This document shows positions 54,291 to 63,500 of a DNA stretch of 64,000 nucleotides, piece by piece (the first letter of the stretch is position 1; the number at the start of each line of letters is the position of its first letter). This DNA comes from RHKX01 sp963743875. GTDB lineage: Bacteria > Actinomycetota > Thermoleophilia > Solirubrobacterales > 70-9. The notes beneath the pieces were generated by a model, which was not told the DNA's origin, made no database searches, and saw nothing but the letters and a program-made list of their open reading frames with translations. The DNA lies in contig CAVURM010000005.1 in the NCBI GenBank assembly GCA_963743875.1, forward strand, positions 1 through 64,000. Direction: 5' to 3'. The position numbers were made by a program, and so were the translations under genes.

Positions 54291-54805
54291 TGCGTCGATC
54301 CACTCGGATCCGCCCCACGGCGCGCCTGCGCCATCGCGGCGAGCTCCTCGGGTGAGAGATCGAGGCTGGAGCGTCCGGCGACGACCGGCTTCGCGTACAC
54401 ACGCGCCTGATCCCGCTGCAGGATCGCCGAGATCAGAACGCCGTTATCGAGGTCGTCGAGCAGCGCGACCGTGCTCGATTGCCGGCCGCTGGTCTCGTTG
54501 AAGGCGTCGTAGCGGAGCACCGCCGTCTTGCTGACCGAGGCGTCCAGTCGCCCCTCAGCGACCGCGAGCCGCTCGGCTGTTCTGGCGGTCTCGTCAGCGA
54601 GCGTCCCCCGCATCTCGTCGACGGTCCGGGCCAGGGCTGCGGCGTGGGCGACGAGATCGAGCGATCGATCGCCGAGAACCATCCTCTGGTCAGCCCGCAG
54701 CCGCCGAACCTTGACCATCAGAACAACGCACAGCAGCAAAGCCAGCAGGGCAACGCCCCCCGCCCCCAGGGCCACCCATCCAACTGTCGAGTCAAGCTCC
54801 TTCAC
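54287..54805 (-). CDS. DUF4446-like membrane protein
   Basis: A 172-residue protein starting at GTG 54805: LDSTVGWVALGAGGVALLALLLCVVLMVKVRRLRADQRMVLG, a single membrane helix, a coiled coil of LAHAAALARTVDEMRGTLADETARTAERLAVAEG, and a beta-rich segment KTAVLRYDAFNETSGRQSSTVALLDDLDNGVLISAI, the hallmark of DUF4446. It is directly coupled to pheA but that may only reflect compact genome organisation. Function unknown. Confidence 0.82.
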   Translation of the reverse strand: MKELDSTVGWVALGAGGVALLALLLCVVLMVKVRRLRADQRMVLGDRSLDLVAHAAALARTVDEMRGTLADETARTAERLAVAEGRLDASVSKTAVLRYDAFNETSGRQSSTVALLDDLDNGVLISAILQRDQARVYAKPVVAGRSSLDLSPEELAAMAQARRGADPSGSTQ

Positions 54806-54874
54806 CCGCCCAAGACTACGACCCGACGGGAAGGCCGGGGGAGGCGACCCGGGGTCCCGGGTGAGCAGCGGGGA

Positions 54875-54954
54875 GGAGGCAGCGGGGAGGCGGTTCGGGA
54901 CCGTCCACAAACAAGGCCGCAGGCCTGGTCCCGGAACGTCTCCCCGCTGCCTCC
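54875..54954. repeat. 80-nt structured repeat (copy 2)
   Basis: Outer arms GGAGGCAGCGGGGAG / CTCCCCGCTGCCTCC (15 base pairs), an inner arm GTTCGGGACC / GGTCCCGGAAC with one bulge, and a 24-base loop containing AGGCC-GCA-GGCCT. Its loop matches copy 1 (reverse strand) at 20 of 24 bases. It starts ten bases after the stop codon of the 54964 minus-strand gene. Confidence 0.7.
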
Positions 54955-54963
54955 CTCGTGGAT

Positions 54964-56139
54964 TTAGAAGGTGACGATGTAGGAGGCCTTGTTGTTGTCG
55001 GCGACCTGCTCACAGCCGACCGTGGCCACGTCGACGTCGATGGTGACGCTCTCACCCGCCTTCGGCTCGGGCGACAGCGGGATCGTCACCGTCTGGGTCT
55101 CGCCGGCTGCGATCGAGTCGATGGTGCCGCTCTCGGAGATGCCGCTGTCGGAGCTGACGTCGACGTTGATACCGCTCTCGTCCGCATCGCCCTGGTTCTG
55201 AACCGCAATCTCGAGCTCGTTGTCGCCGGCGACGGCCGTGATCGTCCCCCCGTTGACCAGGGCGGTGCCCGAGGGCATCAACAGCGAGCTGCCGTCGACG
55301 AGGCCGAGACCGTGGCTGAGGCCGTCGTCCTGGCAGGCCGCATCGCTGGCGGCGCCGTCGGTCGAGACGCCGCCGAGCGCAGCCGCGGTAACCGCGGGAT
55401 CGAGGTAGTCGGGCTCGTCGGGCAGGAACTGGCTGCTGGGCACGCCCTCGTCGACGACCACGTCCTGATCGATCAGCGTCCCTTCGATCTGATCCTGGGC
55501 GCGGGCGTAGAGGATGTCGCTGGCGGAGAAGACCTTCATCTGCGTGTAGATCGCCTTACCCGCCTTGTCGGCGTCCTTGCCGCCGGCGCTCAGGTTGGGG
55601 AGCTGGGCCGAGATCCCCTCGAGCGCGTCGTGGCGAAGCTCGTAGGAGAGGACGATCTGCTCCTGGGCACCGCTGATGTCGCCGGGAGCGTCGAGGCCCT
55701 CGGCGCGGTCGAGCAGCGCCTGGGAGGTGCCCAGATCCCCGGCCACCTCGGTATCGAAGCCGACGTCGCCCGCCGATCCGGCATCCTTGTTCTCGAAGCG
55801 GTCGAAGAAGTTGGTGCTCAGTTGCTCGGTCTCCGCGGTGATCGAGCTGAGATCGCTGACGTAGTTCTGGTAGCTGCGGTCCTTGCGTGCGTCGAGACAA
55901 CCGCGGAAGGCGATCACGATCAGGATCAGGAAGATGATCGCCCCGATCGCGAGTCCGGCCTGGCGTGCTCGGGCCTGCTGGCGGTTGGCGGGCGGGCGGA
56001 TGTGGCTGCCGGTCGTGCCGTGACCGCCGGACGCAGCAGCGCCGCCGGCTCTCGCCGGCTCTCTCTCATCCCCGCGGGGGGGACGGTCTGGTGGGTCGTC
56101 CTCGTCGAAAAAGTCCACAGCTTCCGGGCCTTTCGCCAT
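54964..56139 (-). CDS. Membrane-anchored protein with extracellular CARDB-like domain
   Basis: A 391-residue protein: about 65 disordered Asp/Arg/Gly residues, one membrane helix (AGLAIGAIIFLILIVIAFRG), then a long helical extracellular part (KVFSASDILYARAQDQIEGTLIDQD) and a C-terminal Ig-like/CARDB-type domain (NELEIAVQNQGDADESGINVDV; AGETQTVTIPLSPEPKAGESVTIDVDVATVGCEQVADNNKASYIVTF). CARDB-like domains stiffen surface proteins. ATG 56139 (MAKGPEAV) chosen; a longer frame to 56205 has no better RBS. Confidence 0.65.
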   Translation of the reverse strand: MAKGPEAVDFFDEDDPPDRPPRGDEREPARAGGAAASGGHGTTGSHIRPPANRQQARARQAGLAIGAIIFLILIVIAFRGCLDARKDRSYQNYVSDLSSITAETEQLSTNFFDRFENKDAGSAGDVGFDTEVAGDLGTSQALLDRAEGLDAPGDISGAQEQIVLSYELRHDALEGISAQLPNLSAGGKDADKAGKAIYTQMKVFSASDILYARAQDQIEGTLIDQDVVVDEGVPSSQFLPDEPDYLDPAVTAAALGGVSTDGAASDAACQDDGLSHGLGLVDGSSLLMPSGTALVNGGTITAVAGDNELEIAVQNQGDADESGINVDVSSDSGISESGTIDSIAAGETQTVTIPLSPEPKAGESVTIDVDVATVGCEQVADNNKASYIVTF

Positions 56140-56255
56140 AGGCAGTATGACCCCTGCCTCGGGCGGGACGGGCGCTGAGTGGGCATTCCCGCTCACGATC
56201 GGCAATCCCCGCCCCCACTCGCAGGAGCGGGACTCGCCACGGCGAAAGCCTCGCC

Positions 56256-57974
56256 GTGGTCGAAGGAGAACGCGTATTGGGCCGGTTTACGATCGGCGAG
56301 AGGATCGGTGGCGGTGGCCACGGGACGGTGCACCGCGCCTGGGACGAGCGCCTCTGTCGCTGGGTCGCGGTCAAGGCGGTCGAGGGAGAGGGCGCCGGTC
56401 GGATCATGCGCGAGGCTCACGCCGCGGCCAGGCTCAACCACCCCGGCATCGTGACGCTGTATGAGCTCGGCAGCAACAACGGCACCGCCTACCTGGTCAG
56501 CGAGCTCGTCGACGGCCCGAACCTACGGGAGCTCGCGGCCCGCGCCGAGGTCTCCGATCGCGACGTTGCAGAGCTCGGCGCCGAGCTCTGCGCCGCCCTC
56601 GCCCACGCCCACGCATCCGGAGTCGTCCATCGCGACCTCAAGCCCGACAACGTCCTCGTCCGCTCCACCCGCAACCGCATCGTCAAGGGCCGCCCGGCCC
56701 AGCGCGCGCTGCTCGCGGACTTCGGGATCGCGACGCTCGAGGACGGGCCCTCGCTGACGGCGACCGGGCAGGTCGTCGGCACGCTCGCCTACATGTCTCC
56801 CGAGCAGGCCGCCGGCGTGGACGTCGGCCCGCCCTCCGACGTCTACTCCCTGGGGCTGACGCTCTACGAGCTATGGGCCGGCTTCAACCCGGTGGTCCGA
56901 ATCAGCCCGGCAGCGACCGCTCGCGCGATCGGCGAACCGGTGGAGAGCCTCGCCGAGGCGCGCCCGGAGCTCCCACCTGCGCTCTGCATGGCGATCGACG
57001 CCTGCCTGGAGCCGGACCCAGACGATCGCCCCGAACTCCCCGACCTCCGCGATCATCTCCTCGAGTTGCGCGGTGCGCTTCACCCCGACCGCGCGGTCCC
57101 GGCGCCCGCCGAGGCCCTCGGGGTCGCGACCCTGCCCCCCGGCCTTCCCGCGCGCCCATTCGCGATCCTGCTCGGGGTCGGGGCGATGGCGCTGCTCGGC
57201 GCGCTCGCCGGCCTGCCGGGCCTGGCGATACTGCTCGCCGCCCTGATCGCACCCGCCGCGCTGCTGTTGCCCCGACGCCGCGTCCGTGACTGGTTCCTGC
57301 CGGCGCTCGCGCCGGTCCTCGGCCTGATCGGCGCGGCCCCCGCGTTCCTCGCGGTCGCGGCCCGCGCTGAGCGAGCCGAAGAGCGCGCCGCGCTCGCGGG
57401 CCTCGCCTGGATCTGGACCCTGCTTGCGGGCGGACTCATGGGGCGGGCTCTGGGTGTGCCGATCGGCTCCGGCGGCACCGACGCCGCGGCGGGCTGGGCC
57501 GCCTCCGGCCCGACCACGATCGACCAGCTCCTCGCCCCGATGCTCTCACCCACGGCGATCGCAGTGGGCCTGACCTGGGTCGGCGGGGCGGTGCTCCTCG
57601 GCATGCTGCTCGACGTCGCGTCACCGGCGGGAGCCGCCGTCGGCGGGCTGATCTGGGCGGGTGCGATCGCCGCCCTGCTCGGCGCGGCGGGGGAGGGCGC
57701 CGCTCCGACGCCGTTGCTCGCTCCGGCACTTCTGGCCGGGGTCGGATGGGCGATCTGGGACCGAGCCGGCCGCCCGGAATTGCGACCGAGCCGGAGCTCC
57801 ACCGGGCGCCCCAACCGTGGCGAGACCCGCCGACCAGGGCCTCAAATCACGCATCGGCCCCGCAATCCGGCGGCATCACCACCCGTCGATGAGCGCATCC
57901 GAGCTCGACGCACGGCGACAAAACACGTGCGAGCGGCACTCCATGGCGCCGGTTCGCAGGCCGGGTTGCCCTAG
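56256..57974 (+). CDS. Ser/Thr protein kinase with polytopic C-terminal membrane domain
   Basis: A 572-residue protein starting GTG. Kinase: IGGGGHGTVHRAWD (P-loop), VAVKAVEG (Lys), VVHRDLKPDNVLV (catalytic loop), DFGIATLEDG and GTLAYMSPEQAAG, C-lobe DPDDRPELPDL. After residue 290 come eight or so membrane helices (FAILLGVGAMALLGALAGLPG and so on) and a basic, Pro-rich tail, unlike PASTA kinases. It precedes fhaA and could be a member of the same signalling pathway. Start is the first with the glycine loop intact. Confidence 0.88.
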   Translation: MVEGERVLGRFTIGERIGGGGHGTVHRAWDERLCRWVAVKAVEGEGAGRIMREAHAAARLNHPGIVTLYELGSNNGTAYLVSELVDGPNLRELAARAEVSDRDVAELGAELCAALAHAHASGVVHRDLKPDNVLVRSTRNRIVKGRPAQRALLADFGIATLEDGPSLTATGQVVGTLAYMSPEQAAGVDVGPPSDVYSLGLTLYELWAGFNPVVRISPAATARAIGEPVESLAEARPELPPALCMAIDACLEPDPDDRPELPDLRDHLLELRGALHPDRAVPAPAEALGVATLPPGLPARPFAILLGVGAMALLGALAGLPGLAILLAALIAPAALLLPRRRVRDWFLPALAPVLGLIGAAPAFLAVAARAERAEERAALAGLAWIWTLLAGGLMGRALGVPIGSGGTDAAAGWAASGPTTIDQLLAPMLSPTAIAVGLTWVGGAVLLGMLLDVASPAGAAVGGLIWAGAIAALLGAAGEGAAPTPLLAPALLAGVGWAIWDRAGRPELRPSRSSTGRPNRGETRRPGPQITHRPRNPAASPPVDERIRARRTATKHVRAALHGAGSQAGLP

Positions 57975-58034
57975 GATTGACCCCGATATTCGGGTCTCGG
58001 ACGGGTGCCGCCGTGATCCAGGATCAATCTTGCC

Positions 58035-58805
58035 ATGAGCGTATTACGCAATCTCGAAGCGAGGATCGAGGGCCTCGTCGAAGGTGTGTTCAGTCGCGCC
58101 TTCAGCTCCCAGGTTCAGCCTGTGGAGATCGCTCGCAAGCTCGCGAAGGAGATGGATTCCCACAAGACCGCATCCGTCTCCCAGACCTACGCGCCCAACA
58201 GCTACACCGTTTGGCTCTCGCCCGAGGACCACGAACGCCTCGAGGGCTACGCCCGGTCGCTCTCCCAGGAGTTGTCGGCCTACCTGCTCGAGCACGCCCG
58301 TCGCCAGGACTACGCGCTGCTGACCCGCCCCGAGGTGATGATCGAGACCGACGAGCGCCTGCGACTCGGGGAGTTCGGGATCCAGCCCCGCCTGGTCAAG
58401 CCGCCGGTTCGCAAGGGGGACACCGGTGAGCAGGGTCAGCACGGCCACACCATGGTGTATTCGGCGCCGGTGAAGCAGAAGGAGCCGCGTGGCAGCCATC
58501 GTCAGGCCGCCCCGCTCACGCAGACGAAGGCGATCGTCTCCTTCCAGGACCGTCGCTACGTGCTCGACGGCCCGACCGCGGCGCTCGGGCGCTCGCGCGA
58601 GTGCGACTGCGTGGTCGACGACCAGAACGTCTCCCGCCGTCACGCCGAACTGCGCCGCAACACCTCGGGCGATTGGCAGATCGTCGACCTCGGCTCGACC
58701 AACGGCGTCAAGGTCAACGGCCGGCGGATCGATACCTCGCGGCTGGCGCCCGGCGACGAGGTCTCGCTCGGCACGATCTCCTTCATCTTCGACATCGAGC
58801 AGTGA
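58035..58805 (+). CDS. fhaA: FhaA-like protein (DUF3662 + FHA)
   Basis: A 256-residue cytosolic protein. N-terminal DUF3662 domain (VLRNLEARIEGLVEGVFSRAFSSQVQPVEIARKLAKEMD, NSYTVWLSPEDHERL), a linker, then an FHA domain (LGRSRECDCVVDDQNVSRRHAELRR, LGSTNGVKVNGRRI) that binds phosphothreonine. In mycobacteria FhaA binds the phosphorylated pseudokinase MviN and regulates peptidoglycan synthesis. Position upstream of fhaB-pstP-rodA-pbpA-pknB matches the actinobacterial operon. Confidence 0.92.
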   Translation: MSVLRNLEARIEGLVEGVFSRAFSSQVQPVEIARKLAKEMDSHKTASVSQTYAPNSYTVWLSPEDHERLEGYARSLSQELSAYLLEHARRQDYALLTRPEVMIETDERLRLGEFGIQPRLVKPPVRKGDTGEQGQHGHTMVYSAPVKQKEPRGSHRQAAPLTQTKAIVSFQDRRYVLDGPTAALGRSRECDCVVDDQNVSRRHAELRRNTSGDWQIVDLGSTNGVKVNGRRIDTSRLAPGDEVSLGTISFIFDIEQ

Positions 58806-58847
58806 GCTTGATCGGCCCCCGACGAACCAGCGACGGAGCGACCGGCG

Positions 58848-59336
58848 ATGGACGCTGAACCGGCCGCCGTTGCGCTCAAGTTCGCCTTCCTCGGCGTCCT
58901 TTATCTGTTCCTGTTGGTCATCGCCCGCAGCGCGCTCAAGGACCTGCGCGGGAAGCGTGCCGTCGCCGGCCTCGAGGAGGGGACCGGCATGCACGCGATC
59001 CAGGGCGGCCGAGTCGCCGCGACCGACGCGATGCTGGTCGCCGTCCAGGGCGGCGGCCTGACCCCTGGCGAGCGCATCGATCTATTCGGCGGAGTCACGA
59101 TCGGCCGCTCCGATCAGGCCGACGTCCGGATCGACGACCGCTTCTCCTCCGGCATTCACTGTCGGGTGCATACCCGCGGCAACGTTTATCTGGTCGAGGA
59201 CATGGACTCGACGAACGGCACCTATCTGAACGGCGGCGAGCTGCGCGGGGAGGCGCCGCTGACCGACATGGACGAGATCCAGATCGGCGACACCGTGCTG
59301 CGCTTCGAGCTCACCCTCGACGAGGACATGGGCTGA
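58848..59336 (+). CDS. fhaB: FhaB-like FHA protein with N-terminal membrane helix
   Basis: A 162-residue protein: FAFLGVLYLFLLVIARSAL membrane anchor, about 60-residue linker, and an FHA domain (GVTIGRSDQADVRIDDRFSSGIHCRV, VEDMDSTNGTYLNGGELRG). Recognises Thr-phosphorylated partners, such as the PASTA kinase PknB. Overlaps pstP by one base (TGATG). Typical FhaB architecture and length. Confidence 0.93.
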   Translation: MDAEPAAVALKFAFLGVLYLFLLVIARSALKDLRGKRAVAGLEEGTGMHAIQGGRVAATDAMLVAVQGGGLTPGERIDLFGGVTIGRSDQADVRIDDRFSSGIHCRVHTRGNVYLVEDMDSTNGTYLNGGELRGEAPLTDMDEIQIGDTVLRFELTLDEDMG

Positions 59337-60724
59337 TGCTGCAGATCGCCGAGGCCGTCCAGCTCTCCGACACCGGTCGCCAGCGCGAGGCCAACGAGGA
59401 CTCCTACTTCTCGCGGGCGCCGCTGTTCGCCGTCGCCGACGGGATGGGGGGAGCCCAGGCCGGGGAGGTCGCCTCACGGATGGCCGTCGAGGCCTTTAAA
59501 CGCGTTCCCGACGAGCCGACCAGCGCGCCGGAGGAGCTGCTTCGGCTGACGGCCCAGGAGGCCAACCGAGAGATCTTCGAACTCGCCCAGGGCGACACCT
59601 CGCGGTCGGGAATGGGCACGACGCTGACCGCGGCGCTCGTCCATGGGGGAGAGATCAGCTTCGGCCACGTCGGCGACAGCCGGGCCTACGTCTTCCGCGA
59701 TCGCAAGCTGAAGCAGATCACCAACGACCATTCACTCGTCGAGGAGCTGAGACGGCAGGGCAAGCTGACCAAGGACCAGGCCGCCGAGCACCCCCAGCGG
59801 TCGGTGATCACCCGCGCCCTCGGCCCTGAGGCCCAGGTCCAGGTCGACACGATGACCTTCAGCGCCCGTCCGGGCGACGTCTTCCTGCTCTGCTCCGACG
59901 GGCTGACGACGATGCTCGCCGACGAGGACGTCGCCGCGATCCTCGACGACGACGACAACCTCTCGATGGTGGCCCGAAGGCTGATTCGCGCCGCCAACGA
60001 CCGCGGCGGGCGGGACAACATCACGGTCGTCCTCTTCCGGCTCGAGAGCGCCGACGATCTGGTCGGGGAGGACGGCGAGACGCTCGTCGGCCCGAGCGCC
60101 GATGACGCCGGTCTGAGCGCCGCAGCCGTCCGCGCCGGGGTCGCCGCCACCGGAGGAGCGGCCGCCGGTGGCGCAGCCGGATCGTCAGCTGAGCGGGCGG
60201 CCCCGCCCCCGCGGCGACGCCGACCGCCCCCCGCGACTCCGCCGCCTCCCGGCCGCAGGTGGCCGAAGCGCATCGCCAAGGTCTTCGCAACCCTCGTCGT
60301 GATTGCGGCGGTCGGCCTCGCCGCCGTCTACGGCGCCCGACAGATCTGGTTCCTGGGAACCAACGACGCCAATCAGATCGCCCTCTTCCGGGGCCTGCCC
60401 TATGACCTGCCATTCGGGATCGAGCTCTATTCCGAGCAGGTGACCAGCAACGTCGAGCTCGACGCGCTGCCCGAGACCCGCAGGTTCGTGGTCACCGATC
60501 ACGAGCTCCGATCCCGCGACGACGCTCGCTCACTGCTCGACGATCTGGAGAATGCCGCCGCGACGACCAGCCCGCAGCAGCCGGGTGGAAACGCCAACGG
60601 AGGCGGCGGCAACGGCTCGGCGGGCGGCAACGGCGGGGGCGGGGGCGGTCAGAACTCCACCGGCGGCGGTTCCGGTACGACCGCGGGTGGCGGCGGCGGA
60701 CAGGGAGCCGGGGGTAACGGTTGA
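59336..60724 (+). CDS. pstP: PP2C-family protein phosphatase PstP
   Basis: A 462-residue protein with the PPM phosphatase domain: REANEDSYFSRAPLFAVADGMGGAQAG (metal Asp and DGMGG), GHVGDSRAYVF, LLCSDGLTTML and GGRDNITVVLF. A membrane helix (RIAKVFATLVVIAAVGLAAVYG) and an extracellular Gly/Asn-rich tail (GGGNGSAGGNGGG) follow. Removes phosphate from Ser/Thr kinase substrates. It overlaps rodA by four bases (TTGA). The long Gly tail is prone to repeat variation. Confidence 0.93.
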   Translation: MLQIAEAVQLSDTGRQREANEDSYFSRAPLFAVADGMGGAQAGEVASRMAVEAFKRVPDEPTSAPEELLRLTAQEANREIFELAQGDTSRSGMGTTLTAALVHGGEISFGHVGDSRAYVFRDRKLKQITNDHSLVEELRRQGKLTKDQAAEHPQRSVITRALGPEAQVQVDTMTFSARPGDVFLLCSDGLTTMLADEDVAAILDDDDNLSMVARRLIRAANDRGGRDNITVVLFRLESADDLVGEDGETLVGPSADDAGLSAAAVRAGVAATGGAAAGGAAGSSAERAAPPPRRRRPPPATPPPPGRRWPKRIAKVFATLVVIAAVGLAAVYGARQIWFLGTNDANQIALFRGLPYDLPFGIELYSEQVTSNVELDALPETRRFVVTDHELRSRDDARSLLDDLENAAATTSPQQPGGNANGGGGNGSAGGNGGGGGGQNSTGGGSGTTAGGGGGQGAGGNG

Positions 60725-62037
60725 GCGCTCGCAACCGCGAGCTGCTCGGGCTGATTCCCGTCGCCGGCCTGCTGATCGCGGGCTTCGCCTCGGTCTTCGT
60801 CGTGCGCGGCGACCAGGTGGCCGACCTCTCGCTGATCTTCGGGGCCTACTTCTTTGCGATCTGCCTCGCCGCACACCTGTTTCTGCGCCTCCGGCTGCCG
60901 AACGCCGACCCCTACCTCTTTCCCCTCGTCGCCCTGCTGGCGGCGATCGGCCTGGTGATGCTCTACCGGATCGACGAGAGCCTGGCCCGCGACCAGGCCA
61001 ACTGGTTCGTCGTCGGCCTGATCCTCTTCGTGCTGACGATCACGTTCCTCAAGGACTACCACGTGCTCGAGCGCTACCGGTACCTGATCGTGATCGCCGG
61101 CCTCGTCCTCCTGCTTCTACCGCGGGTGCCCTTCATCGGCTCGCAGGTCAACGGCGCCTACCTCGGGGTCAAGCTCGGCCCGGTCGCCTTCCAACCGGCC
61201 GAGTTCGGCAAGCTCGCGATCGTCGTCTTCCTCGCCAGTTACCTGCGCGAGCACCGAGAGGTCCTCGTCGTCGGGGCCAAGCGCTTCGCCGGGATCACGT
61301 TCCCGCCGCTCAAGCACCTCGGGCCGATGCTGGTGGTCTGGGGGGCGGCGATGATCATGCTCGTCTTCATTCGCGACCTCGGCAGCTCGCTGATGTTCTT
61401 CGGCGCCTTCCTGGCGCTGATCTACGTCGCCACGAACCGGATCTCGTTCGTGATCATCGGGCTCGCCATGTTCCTGGTCGGGGCCTGGTTCTTCGCCTCG
61501 ACCGTCGGCCACGTGGGCGACCGGATCGACACCTGGCTCGACCCCTACCAGGACGCCAGCGGCACCGGCTATCAGGTGCTGCAATCAATGTTCGCGCAGG
61601 CCGACGGCGGCCTCTTCGGCAAGGGAATAGGCGAGTCGCTGGTCTGGGCGCCCGGGGCGAAGGAGACGATCGAGAACACGCTGATCCCCCAGGTCCAGAC
61701 GGATTTCATCTACGCCCTGATCGTCAACGAGCTGGGGCTGTTCGGCGGCTGCGGCGTGATCACGATCTACGCGCTGATCGCCGCCCGCGGGTTCAAGATC
61801 GCCTCGCTCGCCCGTGACGGGTTCTCGAAGCTCCTGGCCGCGGGATTGACGGCCGTGTTTGCGCTCCAGGCGTTCGTGATCATCGGCGGCGTGATCAGGG
61901 TGATCCCGCTGACCGGCGTTACCCTGCCCCTGATCAGCTACGGCGGCAGCTCGGTGCTGGCGAACTTCGTCCTCGTGGCCCTGCTGCTGCTGATCTCCGA
62001 CCGGGCCCGCCGGCCGGAGCCGGGGGATGCGCCGTGA
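60721..62037 (+). CDS. rodA: SEDS glycosyltransferase RodA/FtsW type
   Basis: A 438-residue SEDS protein with ten predicted helices, starting with TTG. GPVAFQPAEFGKLAIVVFLASYL, the RDLGSSLMFFGAFLALIYVATNR segment with the catalytic Asp, and VIPLTGVTLPLISYGGSSVLANFVLVALLLL, the family signature. A peptidoglycan polymerase that works with the class B PBP directly downstream. Either RodA or FtsW; adjacency to pbpA favours RodA, as in other Actinomycetota. Confidence 0.9.
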   Translation: MSARNRELLGLIPVAGLLIAGFASVFVVRGDQVADLSLIFGAYFFAICLAAHLFLRLRLPNADPYLFPLVALLAAIGLVMLYRIDESLARDQANWFVVGLILFVLTITFLKDYHVLERYRYLIVIAGLVLLLLPRVPFIGSQVNGAYLGVKLGPVAFQPAEFGKLAIVVFLASYLREHREVLVVGAKRFAGITFPPLKHLGPMLVVWGAAMIMLVFIRDLGSSLMFFGAFLALIYVATNRISFVIIGLAMFLVGAWFFASTVGHVGDRIDTWLDPYQDASGTGYQVLQSMFAQADGGLFGKGIGESLVWAPGAKETIENTLIPQVQTDFIYALIVNELGLFGGCGVITIYALIAARGFKIASLARDGFSKLLAAGLTAVFALQAFVIIGGVIRVIPLTGVTLPLISYGGSSVLANFVLVALLLLISDRARRPEPGDAP

Positions 62038-63500
62038 ACGTCCCGATCCGGCGCCTGCTCGCCGTCGCCCTGATCCTCTTCGGCCTGCTCGTCGGCTTCA
62101 CCAGCAACTGGTCGGTCTTCGACGCCGAGGAGCTCGAGGCCAAGACCGAGAACAAGCGCCCGCTGTTCGAGGCGCAGCAGATCAAGCGAGGCAAGATCCT
62201 GTCCGCCGACGGCGAGGTGATCGCCAACAGCGTCAAGGAGGGCGAGAACGAGTCGATCCAGTACGTGCGTCAGTACCCGCAGGGGAGCCTCTTCGGCAAC
62301 CCGATCGGCTACAGCTTCATCACCCAGGGGAACTCCGGCTTCGAGCTGACCGAGAACTCGGTCCTGACCGGCCAGGAGAACGAGTTCATCTCGATCCTCG
62401 ACCAGATCCGCGGCCAGTCCCAGAAGGGCAGCGACATCGTGACGACGCTGGACGCAAGCGCCCAGCGGGTCGCGACCGAGCAGCTGATCGCCTCCGGCAA
62501 CCCCGGTGCCGTGGTCGCGCTCGAGCCCTCGACCGGCGCTGTGAAGGTGATGGCAAGCACCCCCGGCTATGACCCCAACGACGTGCCGGAGGAGCTATCC
62601 GACGTCTTCAACCAGGCCGAACCGCCGGTCCTGGCCAACCGCGCGATTCAGGATCTCTACCCGCCGGGATCGACGTTCAAGGTCGTGACCGCCGCCGCCG
62701 CACTCGACTCGGGCAAGGCCACCCCGGACACGGTCCTCAGCGGCGTCAGTCCGCAGGAGTTCAGCGGTGTCGACCTCGCCAACGCCGGCGGCGAGCAGTT
62801 CGGTGACATCGACATGCGGACCGCGCTGACCAACTCCGTCAACACCTACTTCGCGCAGCTCGGCGAGGCGGTCGGCGCCGAGACTCTGCTCGAGTACATG
62901 GATCGCTTCGGGTTCGGCAAGGACCCGGAGGTCGAGCTGCCGGACGCGCAGAAGGCGGCGAGTGGGATCTTCATCGTCGACGAGAAGAAGGGTGGCTTCA
63001 AGCAGGTGGAGTCGGACTTCGACATCGCCCGCGTCGCGATCGGGCAGGGTGGGGAGGAGGGCCAGGTTCGCGCCACCGTCACCCAGATGGCCGAGGTGGC
63101 CGCGACCATCGCCAACGAGGGAGTGCTGATGAAGCCGACGCTGATCCAGCAAATCGTCGATCCCGACGGACGAGTGGCCGAAGAGCTCAACCCGGACGAG
63201 CAGAGCGAGGTCGTCAGCCCCGAAACTGCGTCGGAGCTGGCCGACATGATGACGAGCGTGGTCGAGGAAGGAACTGCATCGACATTGACGCTCGGCGGCA
63301 CCTCGTTCGCCGGCAAGACCGGCACCGCGGAGATCAACATCGAGCAGGATCTCGCGCAGCCCTGGTTCATCGCCTTCGCTCCGGTCGAAGATCCGCAGGT
63401 CGCGATCGCCGTGACCACCGACCCCTGCACCGGCTGCTTCGGCGGCCAGGTCGCCGGACCGATCGCGACCGCGGTCATGGGAGAGCTGCTAGCGGGATGA
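62034..63500 (+). CDS. pbpA: Class B penicillin-binding protein
   Basis: A 488-residue PBP with one N-terminal membrane helix and a transpeptidase domain: SxxK motif PGSTFKVVTAA, SxN NSVNTYFAQLGEAVG, and KTG FAGKTGTAEIN; the end AIAVTTDPCTGCFGGQVAGPIATAVMGELL is normal. It cross-links peptidoglycan at the division site or side wall with the upstream SEDS protein. Start GTG 62034 overlaps rodA by four bases. The N-terminal dimerisation domain is shorter than in FtsI. Confidence 0.94.
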   Translation: MNVPIRRLLAVALILFGLLVGFTSNWSVFDAEELEAKTENKRPLFEAQQIKRGKILSADGEVIANSVKEGENESIQYVRQYPQGSLFGNPIGYSFITQGNSGFELTENSVLTGQENEFISILDQIRGQSQKGSDIVTTLDASAQRVATEQLIASGNPGAVVALEPSTGAVKVMASTPGYDPNDVPEELSDVFNQAEPPVLANRAIQDLYPPGSTFKVVTAAAALDSGKATPDTVLSGVSPQEFSGVDLANAGGEQFGDIDMRTALTNSVNTYFAQLGEAVGAETLLEYMDRFGFGKDPEVELPDAQKAASGIFIVDEKKGGFKQVESDFDIARVAIGQGGEEGQVRATVTQMAEVAATIANEGVLMKPTLIQQIVDPDGRVAEELNPDEQSEVVSPETASELADMMTSVVEEGTASTLTLGGTSFAGKTGTAEINIEQDLAQPWFIAFAPVEDPQVAIAVTTDPCTGCFGGQVAGPIATAVMGELLAG

